64,000 nucleotides of DNA. It comes from Brachionus manjavacas (taxonomy: Eukaryota; Rotifera; Eurotatoria; Ploima; Brachionidae). The DNA lies in the NCBI GenBank assembly GCA_019054805.1, contig JAHQIY010000032.1:124001-188000 (forward strand), read 5' to 3'. Positions 1 to 10,804 of the stretch are shown here, piece after piece; the stretch's first letter is position 1, and each line of letters begins with the position of its first letter. The notes under the pieces are model-generated. The model saw nothing but the letters and a program-made list of their open reading frames with translations, made no database searches and was not told the origin of the DNA. Made by a program: the position numbers and the translations under genes.

Positions 1-384
1 AAAATCTAATGTATCTAAATTTCGGTTTTTTATTTTTCTCCTCATAGTTTCTAACGAATACAATAATGTTTCATCATTTTTCGGGTTATTAAAAACATTT
101 AAAATATTCAAAAGATAATTATTGAATTGTTTGATAGTAATTGAATTTTGGAGCATTGAGGAACAAAAAATAAACAATTTTTTTACATTAATCTCTAGAT
201 TCATTTTTTTGACTTTTTTGACAATTGTTTTTAAAAAATGAGTGGAACAAAGATAAACTCTTGTGTTTATGTGAATTAAAGCATTTTTGATTTCTTTTTG
301 ATTTTCAAATATCACTCCATAACACCAATTTAGATAAGTTCGAATGGTAATTTTATAAAATACACTTAAAAAAGAATTAATTAT
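1..384 (-). pseudogene. DDE-type transposase, C-terminal part (left of the spectrin insertion)
   Basis: On the minus strand this stretch is open from the insertion junction to the window edge and continues the transposase of 1971-3134. It repeats the segment IINSFLSVF that ends the other part, then reads on through TRVYLCSTHFLK and a lysine-rich helical region. The Cys-x-x-His motif followed by a long helix is what follows the second catalytic Asp in MULE-like transposases, so this is inferred to be the end of the catalytic core. The reading frame has no stop here. The gene is cut off by the window edge. The family is not firmly identified; the alternative is another uncharacterised DDE superfamily. 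Confidence 0.55.
329..384. repeat. 56 bp direct repeat, left copy, flanking the spectrin insertion
   Basis: It starts tttagataagttcgaatgg and ends gaattaattat. It matches 1971-2026 with one visible mismatch (a/t near 355). Both copies encode the same piece of transposase, so the insertion between them is bounded by duplicated transposase sequence. Confidence 0.9.
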
Positions 385-1970
385 CGGTTGACTTGCGCTC
401 AATCAACTCGTTGGCCATGTCACTCAGATCAATGAACCTGTGCGCCTTGCTGCCAATTTCAGTCATTCTTTCTTGGTGCAAATTGATGCCAGTCTCGGCC
501 TCGCCAACACTGCTAGGCTTACTTTGCTGCTCAATTCTGTTGCCCATGTCTCAAATCCACCACTTCAACTCCCTGTACTCGACCATAAACTTCTGGTAAG
601 AAAAAGCAGACTCCAATTTTGAGGACAAGGCATCGACTAGGTCTCTAAGATGCAGCCAAATTTGAATGACTTGGTCAAATTTGTGTATGAGTTGATCGGA
701 GGACGAGGCCGCCAAAGACTCGGTCTTCACCTGCTCTTGTTTTTCTCGATCGTACTCAGCTCCGATATAAGATCATTGAGCTTTAATTGTGCCACTTGGA
801 CAGAGTCTAAATTTTTGTGCTCCACCTCCACTTGCAGAACACTTATCTTGTCCAGAATGCGCTGGTCAATGTCTTCCAAGTCGTGAATCAACAAATGAAC
901 GTCCAGCGCAGCCACCAACTTTTGCCGGTACTTGTTCACACCCGACTTGATCAGCTCGGATCTGTTGATCAAGCGGTCATTTTTGTCGGCCACCATTTGC
1001 TAGTCAGTGCGTCCCAAGCGCATCAATTTGTTGCCCATATCGATCAATTGTTTTGGCTTGAGCTCATGTGTGAGCGATGTGGTGTCGTCGACCTTTTTCA
1101 AAATTTGAGCACAGTGCTCATGGTCGCGACCAACGTAGCCCCTCTGAATCATCAACTCTTTGTCCTTGAGTCACTCTTCAAGCTTTTCCAACTGGTCATT
1201 GAACTCAAGTATGTCCTTGGCTTCGGCAAACTCTTTTTCGCGCTCGTTCACCTCGTAGGCGAGCGCCTGCCACTTTGAGTTCAAATTTTGCAGAGTGTGC
1301 CCTATCAACTGCTCGCTGACCGAACTGTTTGTGGTCAGCAATGATTGCCGGTTGCTCAGGCTCATTTCGTCAAGCTTTTGGCCAACCCACTTGCTGAACT
1401 CTTCGTACTTTCTGAGCCATCGGTAAAATGCCATTGTGTTGTCCAGTTGCTTGCGTCGCTCAATTGACGAGTTCAACAGTTGATTGAACATATATTTGAT
1501 GTCAGCTTGTCTCTTTTGTAAATTTTCCGTGTTCAAATGTAGTAGTTGTCTTGGTAGAATGCTGGTGGTTTTGCGTCTCACAATGGAGGTCTTTTTTTTT
1601 CGGTCACTTTTGAGCGCGTTCACCACCCCACTTGGTTTTGGCGCAACTTTTTCCACTTGCCCAACTTGAGGCCGCTTGACCAGCCTTTTTAGCTCCTTGG
1701 CAAAAATGTCATGCCAAGTTCTTTGACATAATTTGCCGCCGCGTATCCCTCCAGACCATTTGACTTTTCCAGCAGCCACCACTCATTATTTGTCTTTCAT
1801 TTAGTTCCATTATTTCTCCTCTTTGAATGCAAAAGTGTTTACTGCTGAACGTGTAACAAGCTTTGACACAATTGGTTTCTTAGTTGGCCCTTAGCTTGGT
1901 CAATTGGTCAGCTAGACTTTTCATTTTGTCATCCTGGGCATTTAGTTTGGTTATGAATTGGTCATGACGC
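385..1970 (-). pseudogene. Spectrin fragment with SH3 domain, copy A
   Basis: Spectrins are long cytoskeletal rods of triple-helical repeats of about 106 residues. Read on the minus strand, this piece starts in the A/B helices of a repeat (RHDQFITKLNAQDDKMKSLA). It then has an SH3 domain split over shifted frames (about 1866-1713), a Lys/Pro-rich linker, and further repeats with the landmarks FYRWLRKYEEFSKWVGQK, GRDHEHCAQILKKVDD and ALDVHLLIHDLEDIDQRI. In-frame stops are TGA at 1171, in a position that is normally Trp in spectrin repeats, and TAG just before QMVADKNDRL. An SH3 inside the rod fits alpha-spectrin or beta-heavy spectrin; I cannot decide which. No introns are visible. It sits inside the transposase gene and cannot encode a working protein. 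Confidence 0.8.
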
Positions 1971-2026
1971 TTTAGATAAGTTCGAATGGTAATTTTATTA
2001 AATACACTTAAAAAAGAATTAATTAT
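1971..2026. repeat. 56 bp direct repeat, right copy
   Basis: Partner of 329-384. A third copy, with one further change, lies at 9463-9518 beside the second spectrin copy. Confidence 0.9.
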
Positions 2027-3134
2027 TGCCCACGAAAAATCACTCACGATAATTGGGGGGATTTTATTTTGTATGTTCTTATTAAACTCCATAATATTAT
2101 AATATATAACTTGTAAAAAAATTGAAATTGATTTTGTCGTTTGCTCTGTTGTAATAAATTCTGCTATTGGCATTATAATCTTGTTTTTCTTGTCACGAAA
2201 AACCATTGAGTATAATAATGGCTTTTTTTGACATACAATATCCTTATGCACGCTTCCAGTGGCGTCAAAATACCAAATTGGATTTGAACATTTGGCTTGA
2301 ATCCAAATTTTTAGCTAAAAAGATATAAATTTAAAATTTTTTAAATATTTTTTTGTTTAATTACTTGAATATCTGACATTAACAAAAAACCATAAGGATC
2401 TATTGATAAATTGTGAACAAAACCTCTGAATTCGGAATTAGTTGAAATACCAGAATTCTGACAAAGAGTTTTTGTCGCTTTTAAATCTAAAATCAAGTCT
2501 CTATTAAGACTAAAAAGGTGATCGAATTCGTTAACAATTTTGTGAAGTGTATTTTTTTTTGTTTTTGTAACTTCAATATTAAAAATTAAAAAGAAATTAG
2601 AAAGTTTTTTTTTTTATAAATTTAAAAAATAATTACTTGTATTATAAGTATCGCATACATTTGAAACACCTTCTGCTTTTAGCTTTAGAGCTATTAGTTT
2701 TCTTTTTAGGCCTATTATTCTTTCAGACTTTAGAATTTTTTCATGTTTTTTTTTGTCAAAATACAAAATTTTAATAACAACTTTTTCATTTTCAATTTCA
2801 GCTATTTCAGTTGTTATAGATTGCTGACATTCTTTATGAATGCATTTGTATAACCCAGACCATATTGGTAAATTCCTTTTTCGACTGTTTTCTGATTGCA
2901 TTTGAAATTACAATTGAAACCATTTTTTTGCAATTGAGTATTCAAAGCTTCTTCAAAATCACCGAGAAGACGACGACGTTTAGAATTAGAAACAGTAAAT
3001 GATTTGAATTCTATAAATGTCTCATTTTCTTGCTGTTTGCTTTTTTCCGGATTTTCATTTGAATTAAATTCTAGAATATTAAGTTTTTGATGAACTATTT
3101 TCGAATAATTCTGGGTTTTCCGTTTATACCACAT
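1971..3134 (-). pseudogene. DDE-type transposase, N-terminal and central part, with two introns
   Basis: The gene starts at the ATG at 3134. The first exon has a basic N-terminus and a zinc-finger-like region (GLYKCIHKECQQS) with a frameshift in an A run near 2890. Introns at 2571-2636 and 2315-2364 (66 and 50 nt on the minus strand) have GT-AG ends and join in frame. The third exon carries IWYFDATGS and IPPIIVSDFSWA, whose Asp residues are likely the first two catalytic acids of a DDE transposase, with IAEFITTEQTT between them. The frame then runs into spectrin at 1970. The fold resembles MULE transposases, but the family is not firmly recognised. Without the insertion and one frameshift it would read through to position 1. 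Confidence 0.6.
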
Positions 3135-4264
3135 ATAAATTAATAAAGCCTGTTTATAGCATATTTTCCCATATTATTCTTTGCAAATTTTTACCCAGAT
3201 ATTCTGTTCATTTTTAGAAAACTTAGGATCAAAATTCAAGTTTGTACCAAGGTTTTTCAATAATTGGCATGTAATATCAACTAATTTGCTTTAGTCAATA
3301 ACGGTCCTTTTCATTTTTATTATTTGAAGCAATGTAAATAAATTCTATAAGCATACGATATTTTCAAAAATTATTAAATTAAATTCATTTTTTAAATAGT
3401 ACCTTTTAACCAGCATTTAATAATATTAAAATAGAAAAAACTGAAGAAATATGTGTTTTTCGATTTGATACAATATAACAACTATAATGAGTTAAAAAAT
3501 GTTTTTAATAACAAGAAATAAAAAAAATAAAATAAAACTTTTGAATTAGTCTTCTTTTTATTAAAAATTTTAATTAAATGATTTTTGGTTCTATTTAGTG
3601 TTTTCATTTAATTTTTGATCCAGGACTCTGGGCTCTTAAATTTTTTTCCTAAGTCCTGGTCCCGACATTGATTTTGCCTGAGATTGACAGAACAACTCTG
3701 CTTCAAAGTTTTCAAAAACTATTTTGAAACTTTCAACTCCTATTTGTAATGTGAAATAGAAATTTCTTTACAAACTTCTCAATCTCTCAGAATTAGAATT
3801 AAAAAATGAAACAAAAGATTGAAATTCTACTCAAAAATTTTAAAAAATTTAGCAACCCAAAATTGCATAACCAGTAAATGGGATTCTAAAACTTAGGGGA
3901 AAAATTCCAACCCTTGTTTCAGTTTTTGTACTAATTTTGAGATTTTGATAAGTTTGATAAAGGACATTTCTATTTCACTTTTTGGAGGCTTTAAATTTCA
4001 AAAAATGTTAAAAATCCTTTGAGAAGAGTTGTTTAAAAGTAACAAGTCTCTGGTCAAGCCAAGTCCTATCTAAGACTAAAAAAAAATTTAAGTCACGACA
4101 TTGAGTATTAAAATTAAGAGAAGCCTGATTGAGCTAAAAATAGAAAAATATAACAAGAAATAAAACCATAAATCATTTAAAAAAATTGATAAATATAATA
4201 AAAAACTAATCCAAAAATTAAAAATATATAAAAAATAAAAAAATAATTTCGTCTTGACAAAAAT
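3135..4264. other. AT-rich stretch without a recognised gene
   Basis: No open frame with recognisable content on either strand and no clear repeat structure. It separates the transposase from the coiled-coil gene downstream. Confidence 0.5.
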
Positions 4265-6076
4265 TTAATTGGTAGGTCTAATTAAGCATTCACACTTCAA
4301 AATCGATTTTCCGCAGCAAGAATTTCTGTGCATGTGACCACAATGAATCGTAAATCCATTCCAGTTTTTACAGTCTTTAAGGCAATATTTACATTTCTAA
4401 AAAAAAAAATATATATTTTTTAAATTTAGGTCAACTGAAATTACAATTGGATTTTCTTTTGATTTGAATTGATTTGAAATTTTTCTAAAAAAACATTTAA
4501 ATACAAGAATTGAAAATTATTTAATTCTACTCTTTTAAATTAATTATTTCATTATTGCGCTTTTCAATTTCAAAAAGTGCCTCATTAAAAAGCTTTGTGT
4601 ATTCATGATCAAAATTTTCTTTTAATCTTTTGGTCTCATTTTGATTGACTGAATCATAAAGTGGAATTTCTTTGTTCATATTCTCCTGAAATTTTAACTT
4701 CTCCGATTGAACTTTGATATCAACCTTCTGAGCACTGACATATCTTCAAATTTATTATGTAAAATAAACTAATAACTTTAATTTTCATAAATTAGTTCTT
4801 TTAATCATCATAATTATATTGATCATTATAGACTAAAAATTAATTTAAAAATCTACTCCATTTTGAATCTAATTAAGCACATGAGAATCTAAATACCTAG
4901 AATCTGATATATTTAAATTCTATTTTATTTGCCTTGGATGTTTCATGACAAAATTCTTAATGCTTTTATAATTTTTAAACTTATCTGATGCGAAAATATT
5001 TTAGAAAATAAATTGATTTAAATTTTTAAAACCTAATTTTTTTATATTTAAATACTGCATAAATTACTTTTTTAATCCTGAAATTTGATCAAGTGCAGTT
5101 ATATGCTCGTATTGTGATTTTTGAATGTCTTTGTATAGAGATTGAATTTTTTCATCATTTTCGGAAGTTTACTCTTTCCCTTCTTCATACAGATCATTGA
5201 TTTTTTTATTATAATCATTTAAATGATATTCAATCCTTTTAAAAAATTTTTAATAATAACTTGAATTTTTTTTAAAAAAATCAATTTTTTACTTGTCATC
5301 GTAGTTTTTATTCATTTGACCAATTTCATTATTAGATTCAGATAGTTGGCGCAATTTTTCAGCATTATCTTCTTCTAAAGTCAGATTTCTGAGTCAGATT
5401 GGTACATTTAGTTCGTCCTGAAGAGCCTTTATTGAATCTGTGCCACTTTCTATTTCAAAATCCAAATTACAATTAACAAAGTCCTTTTCGGTTACGACCA
5501 GCGTATTGAAGACATCTTTTGAATTTATTAATGATTGAAATTCGTTCGGTTTAGATTGATCTTTTACAACGTTAGCAGAATTTAGGCATACATTTCCTTC
5601 AGTAAAATTCTTTTTGCTTTGGGATTTATCAAAAGGTATATCAGGCTTATCAGCAGTTTGGAAATCGTTTTTAGATTTTTCGATCAGACAATTCACTGTT
5701 ATTAAATGTCTTGACTTTGTTTCGTCATTTGCATTACCTTTACCACCGCAAATTTTATAATTAAGACACCGTCTTTTTATCACTCTACTATTTTGATCCA
5801 TTAACTTTTATATAAAATAAATTCAGTTTATATTGAAAAAACTCTCTTTTAAAAGAAACAAAATGAGAAAAATATTTGAAAACTTACTTTGACTCTACAA
5901 TAATCTAATTTTTTATATTTGAGTCCAAGTCGATCATTGATTGTTAATTTATTTTGATTTTTAATGTCTTGATCGACAAAATTTTCATTTTTTTTAATAT
6001 CATTTGAAAATTTTTCAAATTTTTTAAAATTTTGGGTTGTTGTACTTAGAAATGAGCAGCTAGTTGACTGATGCAT
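4265..6076 (-). CDS. Six-exon coiled-coil protein with C-terminal Cys/His-rich (RING-like) end
   Basis: On the minus strand the ATG at 6076 opens a 63-codon exon ending KLDYCRVK before a perfect GTAAGT donor at 5886. Further exons can be read at about 5807-5293, 5235-5068, 4745-4531 and 4486-4438, all with GT-AG junctions that keep frame. The last exon (4396-4265) encodes CKYCLKDCKNWNGF and HCGHMHRNSCC and ends in TAA. Most of the protein is Lys/Glu/Asn-rich and predicted coiled coil. The end resembles a zinc-binding RING-like module, so an E3-ligase-type role is possible but unproven. In-frame TGA (5394-5396) and TAA (5168-5170) interrupt it, so it may be a recent pseudogene or contain sequence errors. 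No named family recognised. Confidence 0.45.
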
Positions 6077-7299
6077 CTTGTTTGGACTCTTTTAAATAAT
6101 TAAATGTAAACAAATTTTCCTAGAAAATATGTAATCTTTTTACCATTGATATAATTAGACTACTGGCACTTTTTTTAATTCTGTCGAAAAAATTATGTTC
6201 TGTTCCGCTTTTTACATTCTGTTCCTTTAACAAATTCATCAATTAAAAAAACAATAATAATAATTTTCCTGGGTAAGATTTTAAAAAAATTTAATTAAAT
6301 TAAGTTATAAAGTTACGGTTTAATTTTTATTGTATAAATAAATAATTAAAGAAACTTCATAGGATTATTTGTTGCGTATTTTTAGCATTTAATTTAATTT
6401 TAAAAATAATATTTACTATAATTGTTTTGACATTCAAAGCTTTGTTCTTTATTTTTGACAAAAACGACACGTTTAAATTTATAACAGAGTCGGAAAAAAT
6501 TTGATTAGGACAAGATTCTTCTATTTTGTCCTGTGACTTGTCAAATTCGCGTGAATTTTTAAAAGCAAATTTAGTAATATAGTTCTTCCTTCTTAAACTC
6601 TAGAGTCAAGATAACTTTTAAAAATATTAATAATTTATCAGAAAGCATATTTTTTATCCAAACCTCTTGAGTGACTCTCTCAAAATCATTGTTTTTTTCT
6701 GAAATGATTTGATTAATTTTACTGGTTTTTCTCTTTAAATTTAACATTTTTTTGTTCAACTTAATTTTTTTTTAAATATGATGAATATCTTAATAATTTT
6801 TTATTAAATTTTTAAATAAAAGATTAATTTTTTGAGAGATTTTAAACCCCTCATTTCTTCAGGGAAATTAGATTTCAAAATTTTGAAATTAAACTATGAA
6901 AAAAAAAGAATTCTTCTTGAAACAAAGATTAATCAAAAAACTTTTAAAATAAAGAATGAATATTTTTTTGTAAAATTTATTAAAATTAAACAAATTTTAA
7001 AGTTTATGTCGCATTTCGCATTTCAACTAATTGAGCTTAAACAAATCTGAAATTATGAAAACTTGGAGTCTTGACCAACATTCCAAACCAGAAAATAAAC
7101 TGCTCTTGATTTGAAAAAAAATTGATGAGAATTATATTTACCACTCTGGGTAGCTAAAAACAATTTTTAGAGAAAATTTTAATCTTTGTTTATATTTAAA
7201 TCTTACCAAAATTCCAATTTGTATATTTCAATTTACTTTTATCTGGAAAACAAACAACCATTAAAATCAAACAACAGGACCAACTGGCACACTTTTGTC
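6077..7299. other. AT-rich stretch with a possible minus-strand coding remnant
   Basis: Minus-strand 6759-6571 and 6560-6430 read as Lys/Glu-rich helical peptides in two frames (for example KNSREFDKSQDKIEESC), similar in composition to the coiled-coil gene downstream. They could be upstream exons or a broken relative. No splice sites are convincing. Nothing else is seen in this interval. Confidence 0.25.
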
Positions 7300-9462
7300 T
7301 TTAGCTAACTCTTGTCCACGCTGACCGCACTCAGCATGCTTTCACTTTCACTCACATTCCTGCTCTCCCGCACACACTTCATTTTGAAAATAATATTTTC
7401 CACAAGCAATGTATTCTGGTTGTTGACAACCACTTTCCCATACGAGCAATTTGTCGAACAAAATAGGATAGCATTGGGTGCCGAGCTAGTAACCGTGCAA
7501 GTCCTGGAAGTGGCGTTGCACTGGGTAGCCAAATTTTTCACTTTGACAAATGAGCAGCTCGAGCAAATCGACAATCAAAGCTCCAAATTGTCAAAAGAAC
7601 CTATCTGGGAATTGACCAAGCTCCATATGTTTTCTTGCTTGGTCTGCAGCGATTTGGCCGCCAAGACCGAATCGCCCACGTTCACACTGTTCAACCAGAG
7701 CACTAATTACTTTGACCAGTTCTCAATTTGGCGCCACGACTAATTCACCTCCAAACACTGGGCACACTCGTGCAAACAATTTTGTTTTAGTGACGCTTTC
7801 AGCTCAAGCTTCTCTTTCAATTGACCAATGTCTTTGATAAAATTGGATATTTGCCACTGCACCAGCTGATAATTGGACTCGGTTGACTTGCGCTCAATCA
7901 ACTCGTTGGCCATGTCACTCAGATCAATGAACCTGTGCGCCTTGCTGCCAATTTCAGTCATTCTTTCTTGGTGCAAATTGATGCCAGTCTCGGCCTCGCC
8001 AACACTGCTAGGCTTACTTTGCTGCTCAATTCTGTTGCCCATGTCTCAAATCCACCACTTCAACTCCCTGTACTCGACCATAAACTTCTGGTAAGAAAAA
8101 GCAGACTCCAATTTTGAGGACAAGGCATCGACTAGGTCTCTAAGATGCAGCCAAATTTGAATGACTTGGTCAAATTTGTGTATGAGTTGATCGGAGGACG
8201 AGGCCGCCAAAGACTCGGTCTTCACCTGCTCTTGTTTTTCTCGATCGTACTCAGCTCCGATATAAGATCATTGAGCTTTAATTGTGCCACTTGGACAGAG
8301 TCTAAATTTTTGTGCTCCACCTCCACTTGCAGAACACTTATCTTGTCCAGAATGCGCTGGTCAATGTCTTCCAAGTCGTGAATCAACAAATGAACGTCCA
8401 GCGCAGCCACCAACTTTTGCCGGTACTTGTTCACACCCGACTTGATCAGCTCGGATCTGTTGATCAAGCGGTCATTTTTGTCGGCCACCATTTGCTAGTC
8501 AGTGCGTCCCAAGCGCATCAATTTGTTGCCCATATCGATCAATTGTTTTGGCTTGAGCTCATGTGTGAGCGATGTGGTGTCGTCGACCTTTTTCAAAATT
8601 TGAGCACAGTGCTCATGGTCGCGACCAACGTAGCCCCTCTGAATCATCAACTCTTTGTCCTTGAGTCACTCTTCAAGCTTTTCCAACTGGTCATTGAACT
8701 CAAGTATGTCCTTGGCTTCGGCAAACTCTTTTTCGCGCTCGTTCACCTCGTAGGCGAGCGCCTGCCACTTTGAGTTCAAATTTTGCAGAGTGTGCCCTAT
8801 CAACTGCTCGCTGACCGAACTGTTTGTGGTCAGCAATGATTGCCGGTTGCTCAGGCTCATTTCGTCAAGCTTTTGGCCAACCCACTTGCTGAACTCTTCG
8901 TACTTTCTGAGCCATCGGTAAAATGCCATTGTGTTGTCCAGTTGCTTGCGTCGCTCAATTGACGAGTTCAACAGTTGATTGAACATATATTTGATGTCAG
9001 CTTGTCTCTTTTGTAAATTTTCCGTGTTCAAATGTAGTAGTTGTCTTGGTAGAATGCTGGTGGTTTTGCGTCTCACAATGGAGGTCTTTTTTCGGTCACT
9101 TTTGAGCGCGTTCACCACCCCACTTGGTTTTGGCGCAACTTTTTCCACTTGCCCAACTTGAGGCCGCTTGACCAGCCTTTTTAGCTCCTTGGCAAAAATG
9201 TCATGCCAAGTTCCTTGACATAATTTGCCGCCGCGTATCCCTCCAGACTATTTGACTTTTCCAGCAGCCACCACTCATTATTTGTCTTTCATTTAGTTCC
9301 ATTATTTCTCCTCTTTGAATGCAAAAGTGTTTACTGCTGAACGTGTAACAAGCTTTGACACAATTGGTTTCTTAGTTGGCCCTTAGCTTGGTCAATTGGT
9401 CAGCTAGACTTTTCATTTTGTCATCCTGGGCATTTAGTTTGGTTATGAATTGGTCATGACGC
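7300..9462 (-). pseudogene. Spectrin fragment with SH3 domain, copy B (longer)
   Basis: It has the same content as copy A but continues a further 0.58 kb at its 3' end. That extra part reads as further spectrin repeat (NYQLVQWQISNFIKDIG; GDSVLAAKSLQTKQ). Stops additional to those shared with A include TAG near 7740, TAA and TGA further down, and TAG near 9247, where copy A keeps the Trp codon TGG. The SH3 domain lies at about 9360-9208. Copy B therefore carries more native flanking spectrin but is also more decayed. Its 5' end is truncated at the 56 bp transposase repeat. It is the likely source, or a closer relative of the source, of copy A. Confidence 0.8.
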
Positions 9463-9542
9463 TTTAGATAAGATCGAATGGTAATTTTATTAAATACACT
9501 TAAAAAAGAATTAATTATTGCCCACGAAAAATCACTCACGAT
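7879..9542. repeat. Segmental duplication, copy B (partner 384-2050)
   Basis: Same orientation as copy A. The left limit falls inside continuous spectrin sequence. The right limit falls about 24 bp past the 56 bp transposase repeat, where sequence changes to an unrelated exon-like segment. Confidence 0.95.
9463..9542 (-). pseudogene. 80 bp scrap of the DDE transposase fused to spectrin
   Basis: It encodes the same peptide region (SDFSWAIINSFLSVF) as 1971-2050. It is the only transposase sequence at this locus and is joined in the same orientation and at the same base to the spectrin piece as in copy A. Confidence 0.8.
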
Positions 9543-9665
9543 CCACATTGCTTAAACGAGCTGCCCACATCGTCAAAGTGCAAATAGGCCTCTTTGTCCA
9601 GCATCAAAAGGTGCTTGCCCGAGCCGTCCTGTTTAAATTCCAAATATTTCTTCTTGTATGCGCGC
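9543..9665 (-). pseudogene. Exon-like fragment of an unidentified host gene
   Basis: On the minus strand an ATG in a strong initiation context (gccaccATG) opens 41 codons of ordinary, less AT-rich coding sequence beginning MRAYKKKYLEFKQDGSGK. It ends abruptly at the transposase scrap. No domain is recognised. The codon use resembles the spectrin fragment rather than the transposons, so it is likely a second piece of host coding DNA. Confidence 0.4.
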
Positions 9666-9719
9666 ATGGTGGCTTTGGAAGGAGAAAAGTGTGCTTTCAA
9701 GCTTTAGTGGTTTGAAAAA

Positions 9720-10009
9720 TATTAAAGATTTTTTTTGAAAAATGTGCCTGCTTTAAAACTTTGAAAATTAGAAAAAAATTTCAAAATAAACTTAACAAAA
9801 AATGAGTTCATAAATTTCAATTTTTTAAATCGATTTTTTCAATAGATTAAAAAAAAAATATTTTTTATTATTTGTTGTAATTTACAAAGCATGTTTACTA
9901 TGTTACATTAAAATTTATTAAACTAATTCAAAGATTTATTTTAATATTTAATGATAAACCCTTTGAATTGAAATGATATTTTGAATTGATCGTTAACTTC
10001 AAGATGCCA
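9720..10009. other. AT-rich spacer, nothing recognised
   Basis: Low-complexity A/T sequence between the exon fragment and the inverted-repeat element. Confidence 0.5.
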
Positions 10010-10446
10010 AAAAAACTCAAAATACATAAATATTTATTATAAGAGACAGTTAATTAATCAAATTAATCGAATAAATAATATTATAAATAGAAAAAGTAAA
10101 ATAATATATTTTATTAAGTGATCGTTTAAGTAATGTAAGAGATCGATTAATAATTCTCCTATTTAATTTATTTCAAAAATATGATTAATTAGTATTTATT
10201 TAAAAAAAATCACAGTCATTTGTAAATCATATGTAATAATTTTCTGATTTTTTTTTTTAAATAAATAATTTTTTGAATTATAGTCGACTCGCGTTAATTT
10301 GTACTTTTTGGGGTTTTTTAAGTTCGGATTAGCATAATTCGATATCTAAAATAATCCGAAATTGTTGTAAAATATAAAATAAGGCTAATATTTATCTTTG
10401 TACTTAAAATAATTATTTTCGTACCTAATTTATATTTTTTTTGTAC
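10010..10446 (+). repeat. Left 437 bp inverted arm
   Basis: It runs from aaaaaactca to ttttttttgtac. The inner half contains gactcgcgttaatttgtac. The subterminal motif TACCTAA occurs several times here and just inside (10,430-10,560). Only a few mismatches to the right arm are visible. Confidence 0.95.
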
Positions 10447-10710
10447 CTAAATGCAATAATACCTAATTTGATAATAATGAAACGTATATAAATTTTTTCA
10501 TACCTAATTTAATTATTTAATATCTAAATTGTGTTAATTAGTACCTAAAATTAAGTGTCAAACTTATCAATAATTCCTTTTATCTTATTCAATTGTCTCA
10601 TTACCACATACTTAATTAGTTCTTTTGTTAATATAAAATCATTTTTACTTGAAAAGTTATTTTTCATTAAAATTTGAATAAATAAATAAATAAGAAAAAA
10701 AATTTATAAA

Positions 10711-10804
10711 AATGACCGACTCAGAAGAATCATTAACCTAAATTCTAATACCGGTTCTTCAAAGACCGAAAGAAGACACCGACGAAGAAGCCGAAGAAAT
10801 AGTC
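10711..10804 (+). pseudogene. MULE transposase N-terminus fragment
   Basis: It starts ATGACCGACTCAGAAGAATC and closely matches the start of the MULE at 43,921. It has an early TAA, and a frameshift relative to that copy. It ends at the junction with the inverted central fragment. Confidence 0.75.

Larger units (their letters stand above)
384..2050. repeat. Segmental duplication, copy A (partner 7879-9542)
   Basis: About 1.66 kb is shared with 7879-9542 in the same orientation. Reading both by eye I see one 3-base indel (length of a T run, one Lys codon) and only a few substitutions. The shared block includes the spectrin piece, the 56 bp transposase repeat and about 24 further bases of transposase. 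The chimeric junction was therefore copied together with the spectrin. Confidence 0.95.

Noticed and set aside
817-1278. Long plus-strand open frame (also 8312-8773)
   Set aside because: It is antisense to the spectrin repeats, and the identical partner at 8312 only reflects the duplication. The minus-strand reading shows clear spectrin patterns.
7312-7743. Plus-strand open frame of 143 codons
   Set aside because: The minus strand continues the spectrin reading (with stops) through this region; the plus frame has no recognisable domain.
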